Source: Anaeramoeba flamelloides (taxonomy: Eukaryota > Metamonada > Anaeramoebidae). From it: a DNA stretch of 64,000 nucleotides. Below, piece after piece: positions 24,385-34,788 of the stretch. The translations under genes were made by a program, and so were the position numbers. The DNA lies in the NCBI GenBank assembly GCA_027625915.1, contig JANTQA010000047.1:9672001-9736000 (forward strand), read 5' to 3'. Numbering within the stretch: position 1 is the first letter of the stretch; each line of letters begins with the position of its first letter. The notes under the pieces were generated by a model. That model saw only the letters and a list, made by a program, of their open reading frames with translations, was not told the origin of the DNA and ran no database searches.

Positions 24385-24558
24385 CTTTTTTCTATTCTCC
24401 AAATAACAGCGATTGCAAATTTTCTTTGATTCTGAATATACATGATGTAATTTTAATACAATAGTTTCAGGTCGTTTTCTACCATATTTTTGTATCCATT
24501 TACCACAACAACAACACGTTTTTTCCAAATAAATTTTCTTTTTCTTTTTTTTGTTCAT
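24385..24558 (-). CDS. transposase exon 1 (zinc-finger, 58 residues)
   Basis: The exon begins MNKKKKKKIYLEKTCCCCG and ends CNRCYLENRKK. Two CxxC pairs (residues 15/18 and 48/51) suggest a zinc-binding DNA-recognition module. A donor AAG|GTACGG at 24384 is in phase 0. The acceptor AAAAAAG at 24243 is also in phase 0 with the downstream long frame (INRKFEKEKK...). A 142-bp intron is therefore inferred. Read without splicing, the frame would run on to 24337. Confidence 0.5.
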
Positions 24559-25073
24559 CTTGTTACTTATAAAAATTCCAAAATAATAAATTTACTAAAT
24601 TAGATAAAAAGACCAAAAAATAAAAAAGTAATAAAAATAACTATATTAAATCAAAATATAAGGTTAGTTGAAACTTTATTTATATTATAAAGGTTCAATT
24701 TAATTATATTAATAAGTTATTAAACTTATTTGAAAATAGCCTATATGTTTGACAAGTCACTATAAAATTATTAAAATCGCGATTAACTTTATCATGACGA
24801 GATATTATACAAAATTGTACTAATTAATAATATAGAAATGATATAAATTCAGGCAATAATCTCCAACAACACGATAATTGTCTATAAATAGTGATAATGT
24901 AAAAATATTGTGATAGAAAATTAAATCACGATATAATAGTTCATTGCTGTTTGGGACCAATTCAACAATGTTTTTAAAAAAAAATTTTTTTTGAGCAAAA
25001 AACAAGATCCTTGAAAAAAAAGTCTCACTTTTAAAATATAACAAAAAAGATACTTAGTTCAACAAAGGATAAG

Positions 25074-25148
25074 ATCAAAAAATTTTCATTGTGTTTTCTT
25101 TTGGTTTAATTTGGTTGAAAGATCTATCGATCCTTTTCTTCAACGAAG
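25074..25148 (+). CDS. possible membrane-helix exon
   Basis: This 75-bp island is flanked by AG and GAAG|GTAATA and is in phase 1 at both ends. It encodes QKIFIVFSFGLIWLKDLS and ILFFNE, which looks like one transmembrane helix. It is placed with the islands at 25342-25450 and 25696-25804 because all three fit a phase-1 reading on the same strand. Alone the evidence is weak. Confidence 0.28.
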
Positions 25149-25341
25149 GTAATAACAAAATGTTAATAAATAGTTTCTCAGTTAATCGTAGTGTTGTAAA
25201 TTGAGTTGAATAAAAGACCTTCTAAAACAACAAACCATTCACCTGTTCTTTAAAGAATGTGTTCTTTGCGTTAAAACATTTTCTTTTTTATTAGCAGAGT
25301 TTAAAGGAGTTAGGATAACTTTCTAAATGGTTTCACAATAA

Positions 25342-25450
25342 CCTGGCAACAATATCACCAATTATAAAAATTGTTTGTACATTTGTTTTCTTGTTCTTAT
25401 TCTTCTTTTATATCTTCGTATTGGGCAGAAAACACAATCAGAACTAAAGG
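25342..25450 (+). CDS. possible exon: membrane helix and basic juxtamembrane segment
   Basis: The frame encodes NNITNYKNCLYICFLVLI, then LLLYLRIGQKTQSELK, a hydrophobic helix ending in a basic stretch. It ends G|GTATTT in phase 1, which joins exactly with the phase-1 acceptor at 25696. The frame upstream carries stops, so the 5' boundary is unclear. The gene may be broken or may have a small unrecognised intron here. Confidence 0.3.
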
Positions 25451-25695
25451 GTATTTATTTAATGGATCACCAATAAGAAGGAAAATTACTCTTTCATCTT
25501 TTTGATTATTTAACTTGTGAAATTAATAAATCCATTTTAAGAAAACACATCTATCTTGATATTCAAGTTTATTGTAGAAATGGGTTATTATTGATTTGAT
25601 CAGAAAATTTGTTTGAGATTTTATATTTTGTTTAAAAAAAAATATTGAAAAAAATTATTTTTTCGACTACAAACAAACTCATTCTTTACATAAAG

Positions 25696-25804
25696 GTTTG
25701 ATGCCTTACAAAACTTTCAAAGATTTGAAGATAATTCGCAACCCTTACAAAGACTATTTAACATTTTTAAAGGGGGAAAAGCGTGATAAAAGTCTCTATG
25801 TTTT
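25696..25804 (+). CDS. possible exon: start of an RGS-like domain
   Basis: The island sits between AAAG| (25694-25695) and TT|GTAAAA (25805). Joined to the previous island it reads LMPYKTFKDLKIIRNP, YKDYLTFLKGEKRDKSL, YVF. This aligns by eye with the first helices of RGS domains (pattern ..L..NP....F..FLK.E.....L.FW). A helix followed by RGS is the layout of seven-helix receptor-RGS proteins that switch off heterotrimeric G proteins. The rest of the RGS domain was not found downstream. It would have to lie beyond the MITE at 25990, or the gene is incomplete. Confidence 0.38.
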
Positions 25805-25989
25805 GTAAAAGCCAAGATTTTTTTCAATGATTGCAAAAAAATATTTTTGGGATATTTCACGATTATTATTTTATCTTGATAATGTTGAATATTGCGATTT
25901 TATGATTTTTCAGGATAAAATTGGAATAATCGCGATTTTTGAATATTATCACGATTTAATTGTTCATATTATGAGAATACTGTTTGATA

Positions 25990-26186
25990 CAATCAGTTCC
26001 ACTTTAAGGTACAATCTTCAACTACAAATAAATATATAAATAAAAATCTCAAAAAAAGGCACAAAATCCAGATTCTAGTAAAATAATTTGTAAAAACAAT
26101 AATTCCAAATTTTGTGCCTTAATTTGAAGATTTTTTTGTGCCTTAAATTTGGTTGAAAGTTTGTGTACTAAAAGTGGAACTGACTG
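25990..26186. mobile_element. MITE family A, copy 3 (197 bp, TA-flanked)
   Basis: The ends CAATCAGTTCCACTTTAAGG and the inverted CAGTCAGTTCCACTTTTAGT are flanked by TA on both sides. The length equals the other copies, with more base changes than copies 1 and 2. It lies just 3' of the RGS-like island, possibly inside an intron. Confidence 0.85.
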
Positions 26187-27370
26187 TATATGTTCTCATC
26201 AAAACCTCTATATACCCTTACAAAAGTATTTTAGAGCAATTTATCTGAAAATTAGTTAAATTTAAGTAAATCAGCCTTTTTATAGATATTTTTTAAAAAC
26301 TTTTTTATAACACTTTTTTTAATAATATCAGTATTTCTAGAGCAATATTTTATTTTAAGGTTTTACTTGGTTAAAAATGTACATATAATTTGAAAACAGA
26401 TCAAATATTTATTTGAGAAAACAGTAAATTAAAGGTTGTCTTGAATTTAATTTGGTGAAATTTTTAAGGTATCTAATAAACTAATTTTTTATGAAAACTG
26501 TTAAAATCTAAATAAAAAAAAAAAAAATTTATCTTAGAGTTCATTAAGGAAGAGCTATATTAAAATTTCGAAAAATATCAGTTACCTAAAGATTTTTTTA
26601 AAGACCTTTTCATTATTTCAATACATACTTGTAAAATATTTGTGAATTTGAAATAAAAATTTTATTTATTAATTGGAAATGTGTTGGTTTAAGATAGAAT
26701 AAGTTTTACTGAGAAATTTTAAAATAATTGAATAATTTTTTCCATCTTTTTCCCTTTTTTCTCTTGCTAAATTTTGTTTTTATTGGGAAGAATAGTTACA
26801 AAGAAAAAAGATCAAGTGGTGACTTGTGAATACTGAAATACGAAAATACTAAAGTATGTGTTACTTCAAATCAAAAAACAAAAAAGCAAAGGCAAAAAAT
26901 ACGACCTAAGGGTTTTAAAATAAAAAAATAAGATCAAAAAGATAAAAGAAATTGACAACAATTAAAAAACTGCATCCCAAAAATGAACATTCATAATCAA
27001 TAATCAAATTAAATTAAATTAACCAATACTATTTTTGTTTTATTTTTCGGGTTTTCTTAATTAAAGATATCATTGATTTTTTTTTTTTTTTGTTTTTTAC
27101 CAATTGATTCTTATTTACCCTTTTTACAAATCATTTTTATTTTTTTTTTTTATTTTTTTGTTTTTTCAATTTTTTTTTTTTGCTTTTTTAACTATAAAGA
27201 TAATTTGATGTGTTTCCTCGTCATGAATAATTGTGAAATTTATGATTTTAAGCTTGCTTTTCTTTAGGAAATTTAACTAAAAGGATATCTAGAGTGTAAT
27301 TTACAATTCTTCAATAATAAACATTTTGTAATTGTTTTCAGTTTATTTCTTTGATTAAATTTTTAAACTA
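26187..27370. other. gene-free stretch
   Basis: No supportable gene is visible. A plus-strand frame at 27073-27267 is mostly poly-F from a T-rich tract, with a slightly richer end (MCFLVMNNCEIYDFKLAF). That end could be an exon but has no support. Confidence 0.4.
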
Positions 27371-27688
27371 CTGGGATTTGTATAATAAGTGGGAAAAGAT
27401 CTTCATTTCCATTATTCCTTTTTTTCTTTTTTTTACAAATAGAGTTTTCAAAGAAATAAATTGGAATTTGTGATCTCTATTTATTTGTTTGGTTCTTTTT
27501 ATATGATATATAATGGATGAACTAATAATCCTATATGAAACAAATATTTCAGAATTGAAAAAATCAATAATCATCTGAAATTTTGTCACACTTGATTGCT
27601 AGGTACCAATTCCGATATTTGAATCATATATAGAAAAAAGATTTCAGTCCCACTTTCTGTTTTTTTTTTTTCTTTTTTTGCTATTAAG
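27371..27688. repeat. MITE family C fragment
   Basis: It begins CTGGGATTTGTATAATAAGT after a TA, as in complete family C copies. It shares GAGTTTTCAAAGAAATA and TTTGTGATCTCTATTTATT with 28160-28310 and, inverted, 45740-45860. The right end is not recognisable and it abuts the fold-back element at 27689. Confidence 0.5.
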
Positions 27689-28093
27689 TATGTGCAAAAA
27701 GTGATGTCTTAATAGTTTCAGTTTTTTTTAATTAATTTGTCATTTTCCCAAAAAATAAAAAATTATCTTATGGGACTCGACGGGAGAGTGTTTCTTGACA
27801 ACGATAATGGGGTTTCTAATAGCAAAAAATTCGATTTAATGAAAGAATAAAAATGTTTGGGGAAGAAACAGAAATTCAAAAATTAAAAATAATTTTCAGA
27901 AATAAAAAAACAAAAACAGCCCCAAACATTTTTATTCTTTCATTAAATTGTTTTTTGCTATTAGAAGCCCCAAGTTCAGGTGACAAAAAAGTTCTCCCGT
28001 GGGGACGCATAGGATAAGTTTTATATTTTTTGGGAAAATGACAAATTTAGTAAAAAAACTTAAACTATTAAGGCATCACTTTTTGCGTATGTA
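27689..28093. mobile_element. fold-back element family D, about 405 bp
   Basis: The left end GTGCAAAAAGTGATGTCTTA and the right end, inverted, ACGCAAAAAGTGATGCCTTA are parts of arms nearly 190 bp long. They also share GTCATTTTCCCAAAAAATA and AAAAATGTTTGGGG/CCCCAAACATTTTT around a short loop. The element directly adjoins a family C MITE and shares its TA. No coding capacity is seen. A much shorter relative lies at 37137-37230. Confidence 0.82.
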
Positions 28094-28095
28094 TA

Positions 28096-28265
28096 CTGTT
28101 ATTTGAATTCGGAAATGGGAAAAAATTATCACTTCCTTTTCCATATTTTTCTTTGCTAAATGAGTTCTCAAAGAAATAGGTTGTAATTTGTGGTTTCGAT
28201 CCCTATTTGAAATAGGAAATTAAAAATTAAGTGAAAATTTTTCCCGTTTATAATTCAAATGCCAG
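28096..28265. mobile_element. MITE family C, complete copy (170 bp, TA-flanked)
   Basis: The ends CTGTTATTTGAATTCGGAAA and, inverted, CTGGCATTTGAATTATAAAC are flanked by TA at 28094-28095 and 28266-28267. The internal GGGAAAAAATT..CACTT repeats as an inverted pair. Another complete 170-bp copy is at 54059-54228. TA target sites suggest a Tc1/mariner-type derivative. Confidence 0.85.
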
Positions 28266-28724
28266 TATTAAATTTCAAAGAAATCGATTGATATTTGTGT
28301 TCTCTATTTATTTATTTGTCCCTTTTGATAGACTTTTGTTTTATATTTTGTGTAAATTAACAACCCCAAATGAAAAGAATTTTTAAGAATTCAAAAAATC
28401 GATATTCAGGAAAATTTTCTCCCATTTCAAGTTCAAATGCTGGTTTGTATTGAATAATTTTAAAAAATAATTGAATGAATGACACACAAGCCATTTCAAT
28501 TTACGACACGAGTTCGTGTTAACATCAGAACAATTCTTCAACAAAAGTGCAGATTTAATTTCCACTCTCTGTGTTTGTGTTTTGAGTTTTTGTGAAAAAA
28601 ATTGAATAAGGTGTGAAATAAAATGATTTTGGGTGTTACTTAAAAAGTAATGCCATTTTTATTAGACTTTTTGTAAAAGAAACAACAAAGAATAAAAAGA
28701 ATGAAAAGGGGTTTCTTATAAATT

Positions 28725-29459
28725 TTAAAAGTGGTCTGGTCCTGTTTCAGATTCTGACTCGCTTTCAGATTTTGACTCACTTTCAGATTTAGATTTTTCA
28801 TCGATAAATTCGCCTACACTGTGATGATCGGAGTCTTCTTTTGGATCTGGTTGGTCGTCAATTTGATTAACATAACCAGATGTTGGTTTTGAGTCGCGAG
28901 TGTTATAAATGATTAAAGAAAACTATTTAGCAAAAAAGTTAAAAGTAAGGAAAAGTTTTGTTTTTTTATTTAATTTTTTTTTTTTTTTTTTTGAGTTTTT
29001 TTTTAATGTTTTTTGTTTTCCTGAATTGTTTATTGTTTATTGTTAATTTCTGTTGGGTGTTGGTTTTAAAAATAAACAAAATCTTACCAAAGAGATGAAC
29101 TGTAAAGAAACACCAAAAACTAAAACTTTGGCTCTTGTCTGACACTTTTCAGCTGATAAGCAACCAACGCCATATGCTTGCTGTGTGCCAATTAACAGAA
29201 TAATAATTATCATTGTAATGAAATGGTTTGCTACTTGACGATGTGTTGTTGTGTATCTGTCTTTCCCAATTAGTACAAGAATTGCAACCGAGAATAAAAA
29301 GGTACAGACAAGAATAAATATAAACAAAGAAAGATATTTTGCTTCTGAATAAGGAAACTTTCCGATCCCACCAACCGAAAAAAACCAAAAGATAAGGTTA
29401 ACGAAATGGATTATAACTTCAATTTTATTCCTTTTTAAATTTTCAATGAAAGGAGACAT
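28725..29459 (-). CDS. four-helix membrane protein with acidic S/E tail (two exons)
   Basis: Exon 1 (29459-29088, 124 residues) starts at ATG. It carries three hydrophobic helices at about residues 13-33, 42-65 and 76-99, and the start of a fourth at 110. It ends TTTG|GTAAGA in phase 0. Exon 2 (28922-28725) follows AAATAG after a 165-bp intron, completes the fourth helix (FSLIIYN) and adds a cytoplasmic-type tail rich in D, S and E (SKSESESKSESESE), ending at TAA. The total is 189 residues. Charged termini on both sides suggest both ends in the cytoplasm. The layout resembles MARVEL or other tetraspan membrane-traffic proteins, but no diagnostic motif was seen, so I leave the function open. 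The gene model itself is well supported by splice signals, frame and repeat-free composition. Confidence 0.68.
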
Positions 29460-29692
29460 CAGAAATGAATGCTTTTCGAAAAGATCAAAAAAATGAAATT
29501 TGGATCCTTGTTAATTCTTGATTTTGTTAAAGTACTTGATCGACTTTCTTGAGTGGATGTATAATTATAAGGATACTTTTCAAGTGTCTTTAAGAAACGG
29601 ATTGAATGGAATAATTATTTCCATTAAAGATTAGGTAGAAGAAAAATTTAATTGCAAAAATGAGAAATAATCGTTAAATGATCATTGAATCA

Positions 29693-29957
29693 TAAGGAAG
29701 CTTCCAAGCAGATGTATGTTAACCCTGTATTCTTTAAAGCCAAGGAACTCATTGGAACTATGCACACTTTTTGTGTAGAGAATTGTAGTTGCACACAGTA
29801 AAATTTTGTGAAGAATATTAATTTTATGATTGTAAAGTCTTATGACACCCAAAATCTCCGTACTCAAGCATAAAAGAGGTGTTTCATATTAAGACTGTTT
29901 TTTATTCTTCTTCTTCATGTCCCAATACAATAGCTAATTCAGTATTCATTGGTATTC
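29693..29957. other. two short coding-like islands of uncertain strand
   Basis: On the plus strand, 29686-29795 is open with good composition (KQMYVNPVFFKAKELIG, TMHTFCVENCSC) and ends CA|GTAAAA. On the minus strand, after an acceptor AATCTTAG, 29957-29909 reads IPMNTELAIVLGHEEEE then TAA, like a terminal exon. The minus strand is also open at 29682-29867. I cannot decide which are real, and no partner exons were found. Confidence 0.25.
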
Positions 29958-31730
29958 CTAAGATTAAATCAATTTTGAATTGTTAGGTACTTGAATATGT
30001 TGAAATATTTTGAAATTATTATTTATCAAATAAGTGGGATTTTAATTCCGAATTACAATTAATTTCATCAAAAAAAAAAAATACAGTCTTCCATTTTAAG
30101 TACTAGTCTTGAAAAGAAATTCTATTTAAAAATAATTTTATTTTTATTAACTTTGACAATAATTTTATTTTATTTTAATTATAAATTTCTCTAATCACTA
30201 CCTGTAAGTATACGATTGAACAAATAACCTAGTTTTGATAAAATTCATATTCTTTTTAAGGGGTTTTTAATTTAAAAAAATCCATAAAAAATTTTGATCA
30301 AACTTTAATTTTTCTATAAAATAAAAATAATTCTCAGATTTTTACCAAACGTATTAAAGAAACAATCAATATAAACCTCACATATTTACAAAATGACTGA
30401 ACCCCACATCTAAAAAATTATATGTTATAATGTCACAAATAATAGAAATATTTTCTGAAAAAAAAAATTAAATCGGAATCATCTAAATAAATTGATATTT
30501 AAAAAGGGATTATATCAAAAAGAATCAAAAATAAAAAAATATATTTTTTGAAATTATTAAAGTTTTGAGGAATATACAAGTGCATATTTCGATGATCTTA
30601 ACAAAGTTCGAACATGTATTAAATAAAATACTTTATATAAAAAAATTTATTACAAAAAGTTTATTAAAATATGAAAAAATGCATAAAAAAATGAAAATTA
30701 CATCTTCTGATAAATTTTTGAATATTTCAAAAAAAAAAACTTTTTTCAATTTTCATTAACTGGATTAAAAAATGTAAGTAGTCTTCTTGTAAACAATTCT
30801 TGATAAAGAATATTTTGAAGATCAAGTAATTTTATAAAGTTTCTTAACATTTAAACCATTATAAAATACTTAATTCAACATAAAGATAAAAAAAATTATA
30901 AAGGGGAAAATGGGTTGAAAATTTTGAAGGGATTTATTTGAATTTCACAGTATATATCTCATGTAGTTAATCAGGAATTATAATATTGAAAAAAAAAAAT
31001 GGAATTCGAAAAGGTGATGAAAACAAGTAATTTCATAAAGAAAGTTAAATCAGAATAAACTAATAATAAACTTTAAAAAAAAATATTTAATATATTAATT
31101 CGACCATAATCTTACTTGGATCGATTGATGGAGAGAAAAATAGTTATTCCTATTTGTTCTAATTGTATTTTTTTCATTTTTTTTTTTATTTTTCGTTATT
31201 TTTTTCTTGAAAAAATAATTGTTTTTTTTTTCTCGTTTTTTTTTTTTTTTTGAATTCAAAGGGAGAGAAGAAATTATAAAGATAGGGTTATTTTTTTAGA
31301 GTAAATATTGAAGAAAAGAAGTTTTGGTGTAAATTTAACTTCTTCTTCAATTCGATTATCTTGTATAGAGATTAATTTCTGATTGGTCCCGTAATAATTA
31401 TATAGAGAGATCAAAATAAGTTGTTATGTAAAATGGGTAGTATATGGGTGTGGTTTTGAAATTTTCGACTTAATCAATATAAAATGTAATCGATCATGTC
31501 TCATTCAACATCGGGGTGTAACACAAAACTTTAAAAATAATTTTTTTTATATTACCTTTTTGCTCTCTTTTTTTTTTTCTTCCTTTTCTTTCTCATTTTT
31601 TTAAGACTTTCTTTAGAAATTGTATTTTTTCTTTCTTTTTCTTTATAGAAAAGATGAAACATAGTGTATTAGTCTTGGCTAAATTGTAGTTTCGGTTAAT
31701 CAATGGTAATAAATTTACAGTTGCGGGAAG
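29958..31730. other. gene-free stretch
   Basis: No supportable gene is visible. The plus-strand frame at 30565-30759 is K/I-rich noise. T- and A-rich tracts dominate at 31140-31260 and 31560-31650. Confidence 0.45.
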
Positions 31731-32260
31731 TGTTTTTGAGTGTCACCAAAGGTAGTAAAGTGTTTTGGGGTGCCATAGAGTGCCTAGCTTGTCCGGGGTA
31801 CGAAATAATTGGGTAAAATCAAAGATTTAACTCGATTTTTTTCAATTCGGGAAAAGATAATGGTGGTTTTCCAGAATTCAACAAAATGGGGATAATCGGG
31901 TAAATTGTCAATTTATTTCTAAAGGTAAAAAAAAACTAGAGGTGGGTTTTTTGTGCAATTTGCAAAATCTATTGATTTTTCAAATAACTAGACAATACAA
32001 GAAACCCAAAGGGTTCTTTTCCATAATTTAGAAGAATACATTAAAATCAAAGATTTTTCTTGGTTCTTTCAAATCCTGGTAAAGCTGATGACATTTTTCT
32101 TGAGGTTTTCTTTTTTATTTGTTTAGTGTTCTAGGTTTTTTTTTTACTTTTTGAAATAAACCGAAAATTTATTAAAATTTTCTGTTTATTTCAAAAATTA
32201 AAAAATACCTAACGAAGATCTATTGATTTTTCAAATAACCAGAAAACACAAGAAAACCAA
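31730..32260. repeat. dispersed repeat family E, longest copy
   Basis: This segment repeats the 'GTGTCACCAA ... GAGTGCC' text of 15770. It contains the palindromes TTTTCTTGAGGTTTTC and AAATAAACCGAAAAT/ATTTTCTGTTTATTT, and several copies of AAATCTATTGATTTTTCAAA-like text. It looks like several nested or tandem pieces. It is non-coding. Confidence 0.5.
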
Positions 32261-33182
32261 CCTCTAGTTTATTTTAATTTGAGAAATTTACAGAAAAATC
32301 AAAAAATTTATAGTCAATTTCTAAAATATAAAAAAAAATTTATAGTTCTTTTCTGGAAGTTTAAAAAGAATATGGAAAAATCAATAATTTTACTTAATTC
32401 TTTTGAATTCTGGAAAAGCCAACAGGTGTTTTTTTTTTTTACTGTTATTCTTTGTTTCAAATATATATATATATATTCTAATCAAAAATTTAAAAAAAAA
32501 AAACTAACAAAGGTCAAAAAGTAATTTTACTCAATTACCTTTTTTAAAAAGCAAAAAACACAATATATTTTGTTGATTTGTCAAAAAAATAATTATCAAG
32601 AGTTTACACGCCCTTTTAATTAAACCAAATTTAGAAAAATAGAAACAGAAATTTTGTTTTTTCTTTAAACTCTGTGATTACTTCCAATTTTTGAAAAAGA
32701 TCGCCCTTAAATTTTTTGATATTTTATTAAAAATTATTTTCTGAATTTTCAAAAATAAAACACTTTTTATTCATTTTCAACTAGAGTAATTTTTTCATTT
32801 AAATTTTTTTTTTTGCCATTTCCTTTTATTAAGTGCCTCAAAAAATTTTTGCTATTTTCCATTATTTGATGATATAGTTACTTCAACTGAATATTAATTT
32901 CAAGTACAATAACATTTTGTCAACCGACCAGTTAACTAAATAGACTTTTTCTGATTGAAAAACTTGTTTTGAAAAAAATCAAATAACAAAAATAGATTTT
33001 TCGAATTACCTTAAAATAATCGAACTTTTCTAAAAATATTTTTCATTTGGATGACTTAACCCTAAACTTTCCAGATCTTCGTAATTTAAAATTGAACACA
33101 TGAGCAATTCGTTATCAATGGATAAGAGTTTCTACAATCATATTAAACATACCAAATCAAATCTTACAGTGATCAAAATAAT

Positions 33183-33642
33183 GCGTGCACAACGACTTTA
33201 ATCCGTGTTTCAAAATATTATCCGTGATTGTTTTTATTCTTATACCAATGTAACATCCAATCTACTACCAAATAGTATACCCGAACCCAAATCAATTTTG
33301 AAAGTAAAGGTCTGGTTATTTTAAGTAAAATTTAAATTATTCATGCAAATAGTTGATAATTTTTCATAATATTCTCAATTTTTTTGAAATTTTTTGTTTT
33401 TTTTATTTTTAAAATTAGATTAAAAAATTAACTCTATTTTTTGAGATAAATTTTCCAATTTGATCCTTCATTTTTAGAATTTCTTTTTAAAATAATAGAA
33501 CTTTAAGAAACCAATACCATATTTTTTTAGGGTTTATTATTGGTTTCTTTGATTGGTTGACGTATAGGTCTTCTTTAACAAAAAAACACGCTTTTTATTT
33601 TGAAACACGCATTAAATTTTTTTGCACGCTTTATTTTGACTA
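33183..33642. mobile_element. element family G with TA-type ends, copy 2
   Basis: The left end, following TTACAGTGATCAAAATAA, reads GCGTGCACAACGACTTTAAT then CGTGTTTCAAAATA. The right end, read inverted, is GCGTGCAAAAAAATTTAATG then CGTGTTTCAAAATA. Outside lie CAGTGATCAAAATAA and, inverted, CTGTAGTCAAAATAA next to TA. The core matches 18530-18785. This suggests a Tc1/mariner-like non-autonomous element. Confidence 0.7.
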
Positions 33643-34788
33643 CAGTATATCATGACTTTTTCCAGAAAAATATTTTGAAATACAAACGAAACCCAAGAAA
33701 ACAACTAGTTTCACAAAAAGTTACTTTTCGAGATCTACAGAATTGGTTTGAGATATTTAAGCTTTTGGTTGGTTTGATTTTCATTTTTGTTCAAAGAGGT
33801 TTATTCCTTTTTATTTTACTTTTAAAAAGTAATAAATCTCATATAAAACAGAATTGTAAGATTCTTTTTATTGTTTGTTTTTGGTGTTCGTAAAACAGTT
33901 CTCGACCATGTCACAATTTCTTTTTTTGGTGACTTTTTTACAAGTTAGAAAAGTTAACCAAATATTTATCCTCAATTTTCTAAAAGTAAAAGTCTCAAAA
34001 AAAATCACACTTTTACCAATTCAAAGTGTAGGTACAAAACCGTGTCTGAATTTCTGAAAGGATGTGTGAATTTATTTTTTTTGATCTCTTTTAAAACCAA
34101 ATGTTCGTAAAGTTTCTTAATTACAAAAAAAAAAAATCTAAAAAGATAAAAAGTAAAAATGTAACAAAAATTTAAATGAGAAAAACACTTTCAAGTCACC
34201 AAAAATTAGAATTCCTTCCAAGTTAATTTTTTTTCCAAAAAACAAAAGCTTTGTTACACATTATTTCAAAATATGGAAAAGAATCAAAATTGAAGGTCTC
34301 AAAGATTTATGAGTGAAAATATTTTCTCAACTATTAATGGAATAAGGAACAATTTCAATTTCAAATTCAAAAAAAAAAAAAAAAAAAAAATAGAGTAACC
34401 CAAAAAAGAAGGTATTTGCCAACTAATTTTCTTGTTTTGCTCGGAATTGGCAAAGGACATGTTTTTTTGGATAGATCAAGATTTTTATTCCTTAAAAAAT
34501 AAATCCAAAATGAGAAAAAACCGATTAAAAGAGTAAGAGGTTCCATTGGCAGGGTTAACAGGCAAATCTTTTTTAAATAAGAAAAATTTTAATTCAAAAT
34601 TTTTCTAATAGTTTATCTTTTGGAAAAACAATACAACCCGACCAACATGTGGACTGATGGGGGTTATCGTAAAAACCATTTCTCAAAAGTGAAAAAAAAA
34701 ATTATTCAAAATACAAGATTTATTTTTTTTGAGTGATAATTGAAAAAAAAAAATAACCCATCTTGTCAACAAATTTCTGTTTGTGAAC
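33643..34788. other. upstream region of the BTB gene
   Basis: No firm gene is seen. Two overlapping plus-strand frames (33600-33893 and 33875-34057) have partly good composition (RKQLVSQKVTFRDLQNWFE; KKITLLPIQSVGTKPC) but no recognisable domain and no clean start. A G+C-richer patch at 34620-34690 is open on both strands. The short A/T-rich leader before 34789 is the likely BTB promoter and 5' UTR. Confidence 0.35.

Larger units (their letters stand above)
22337..24558 (-). mobile_element. DNA transposon body with DDE-like transposase
   Basis: A minus-strand coding block is built of a zinc-binding exon, a helix-turn-helix/acidic region, a DDE-like core and a carboxyl-terminal segment, all in the order expected for one transposase. 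No terminal inverted repeats were located, so the true ends are unknown. It lies among plus-strand exon-like islands and is probably inserted in an intron or in intergenic DNA. Other copies of the coding region are not present in the window. Confidence 0.65.
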
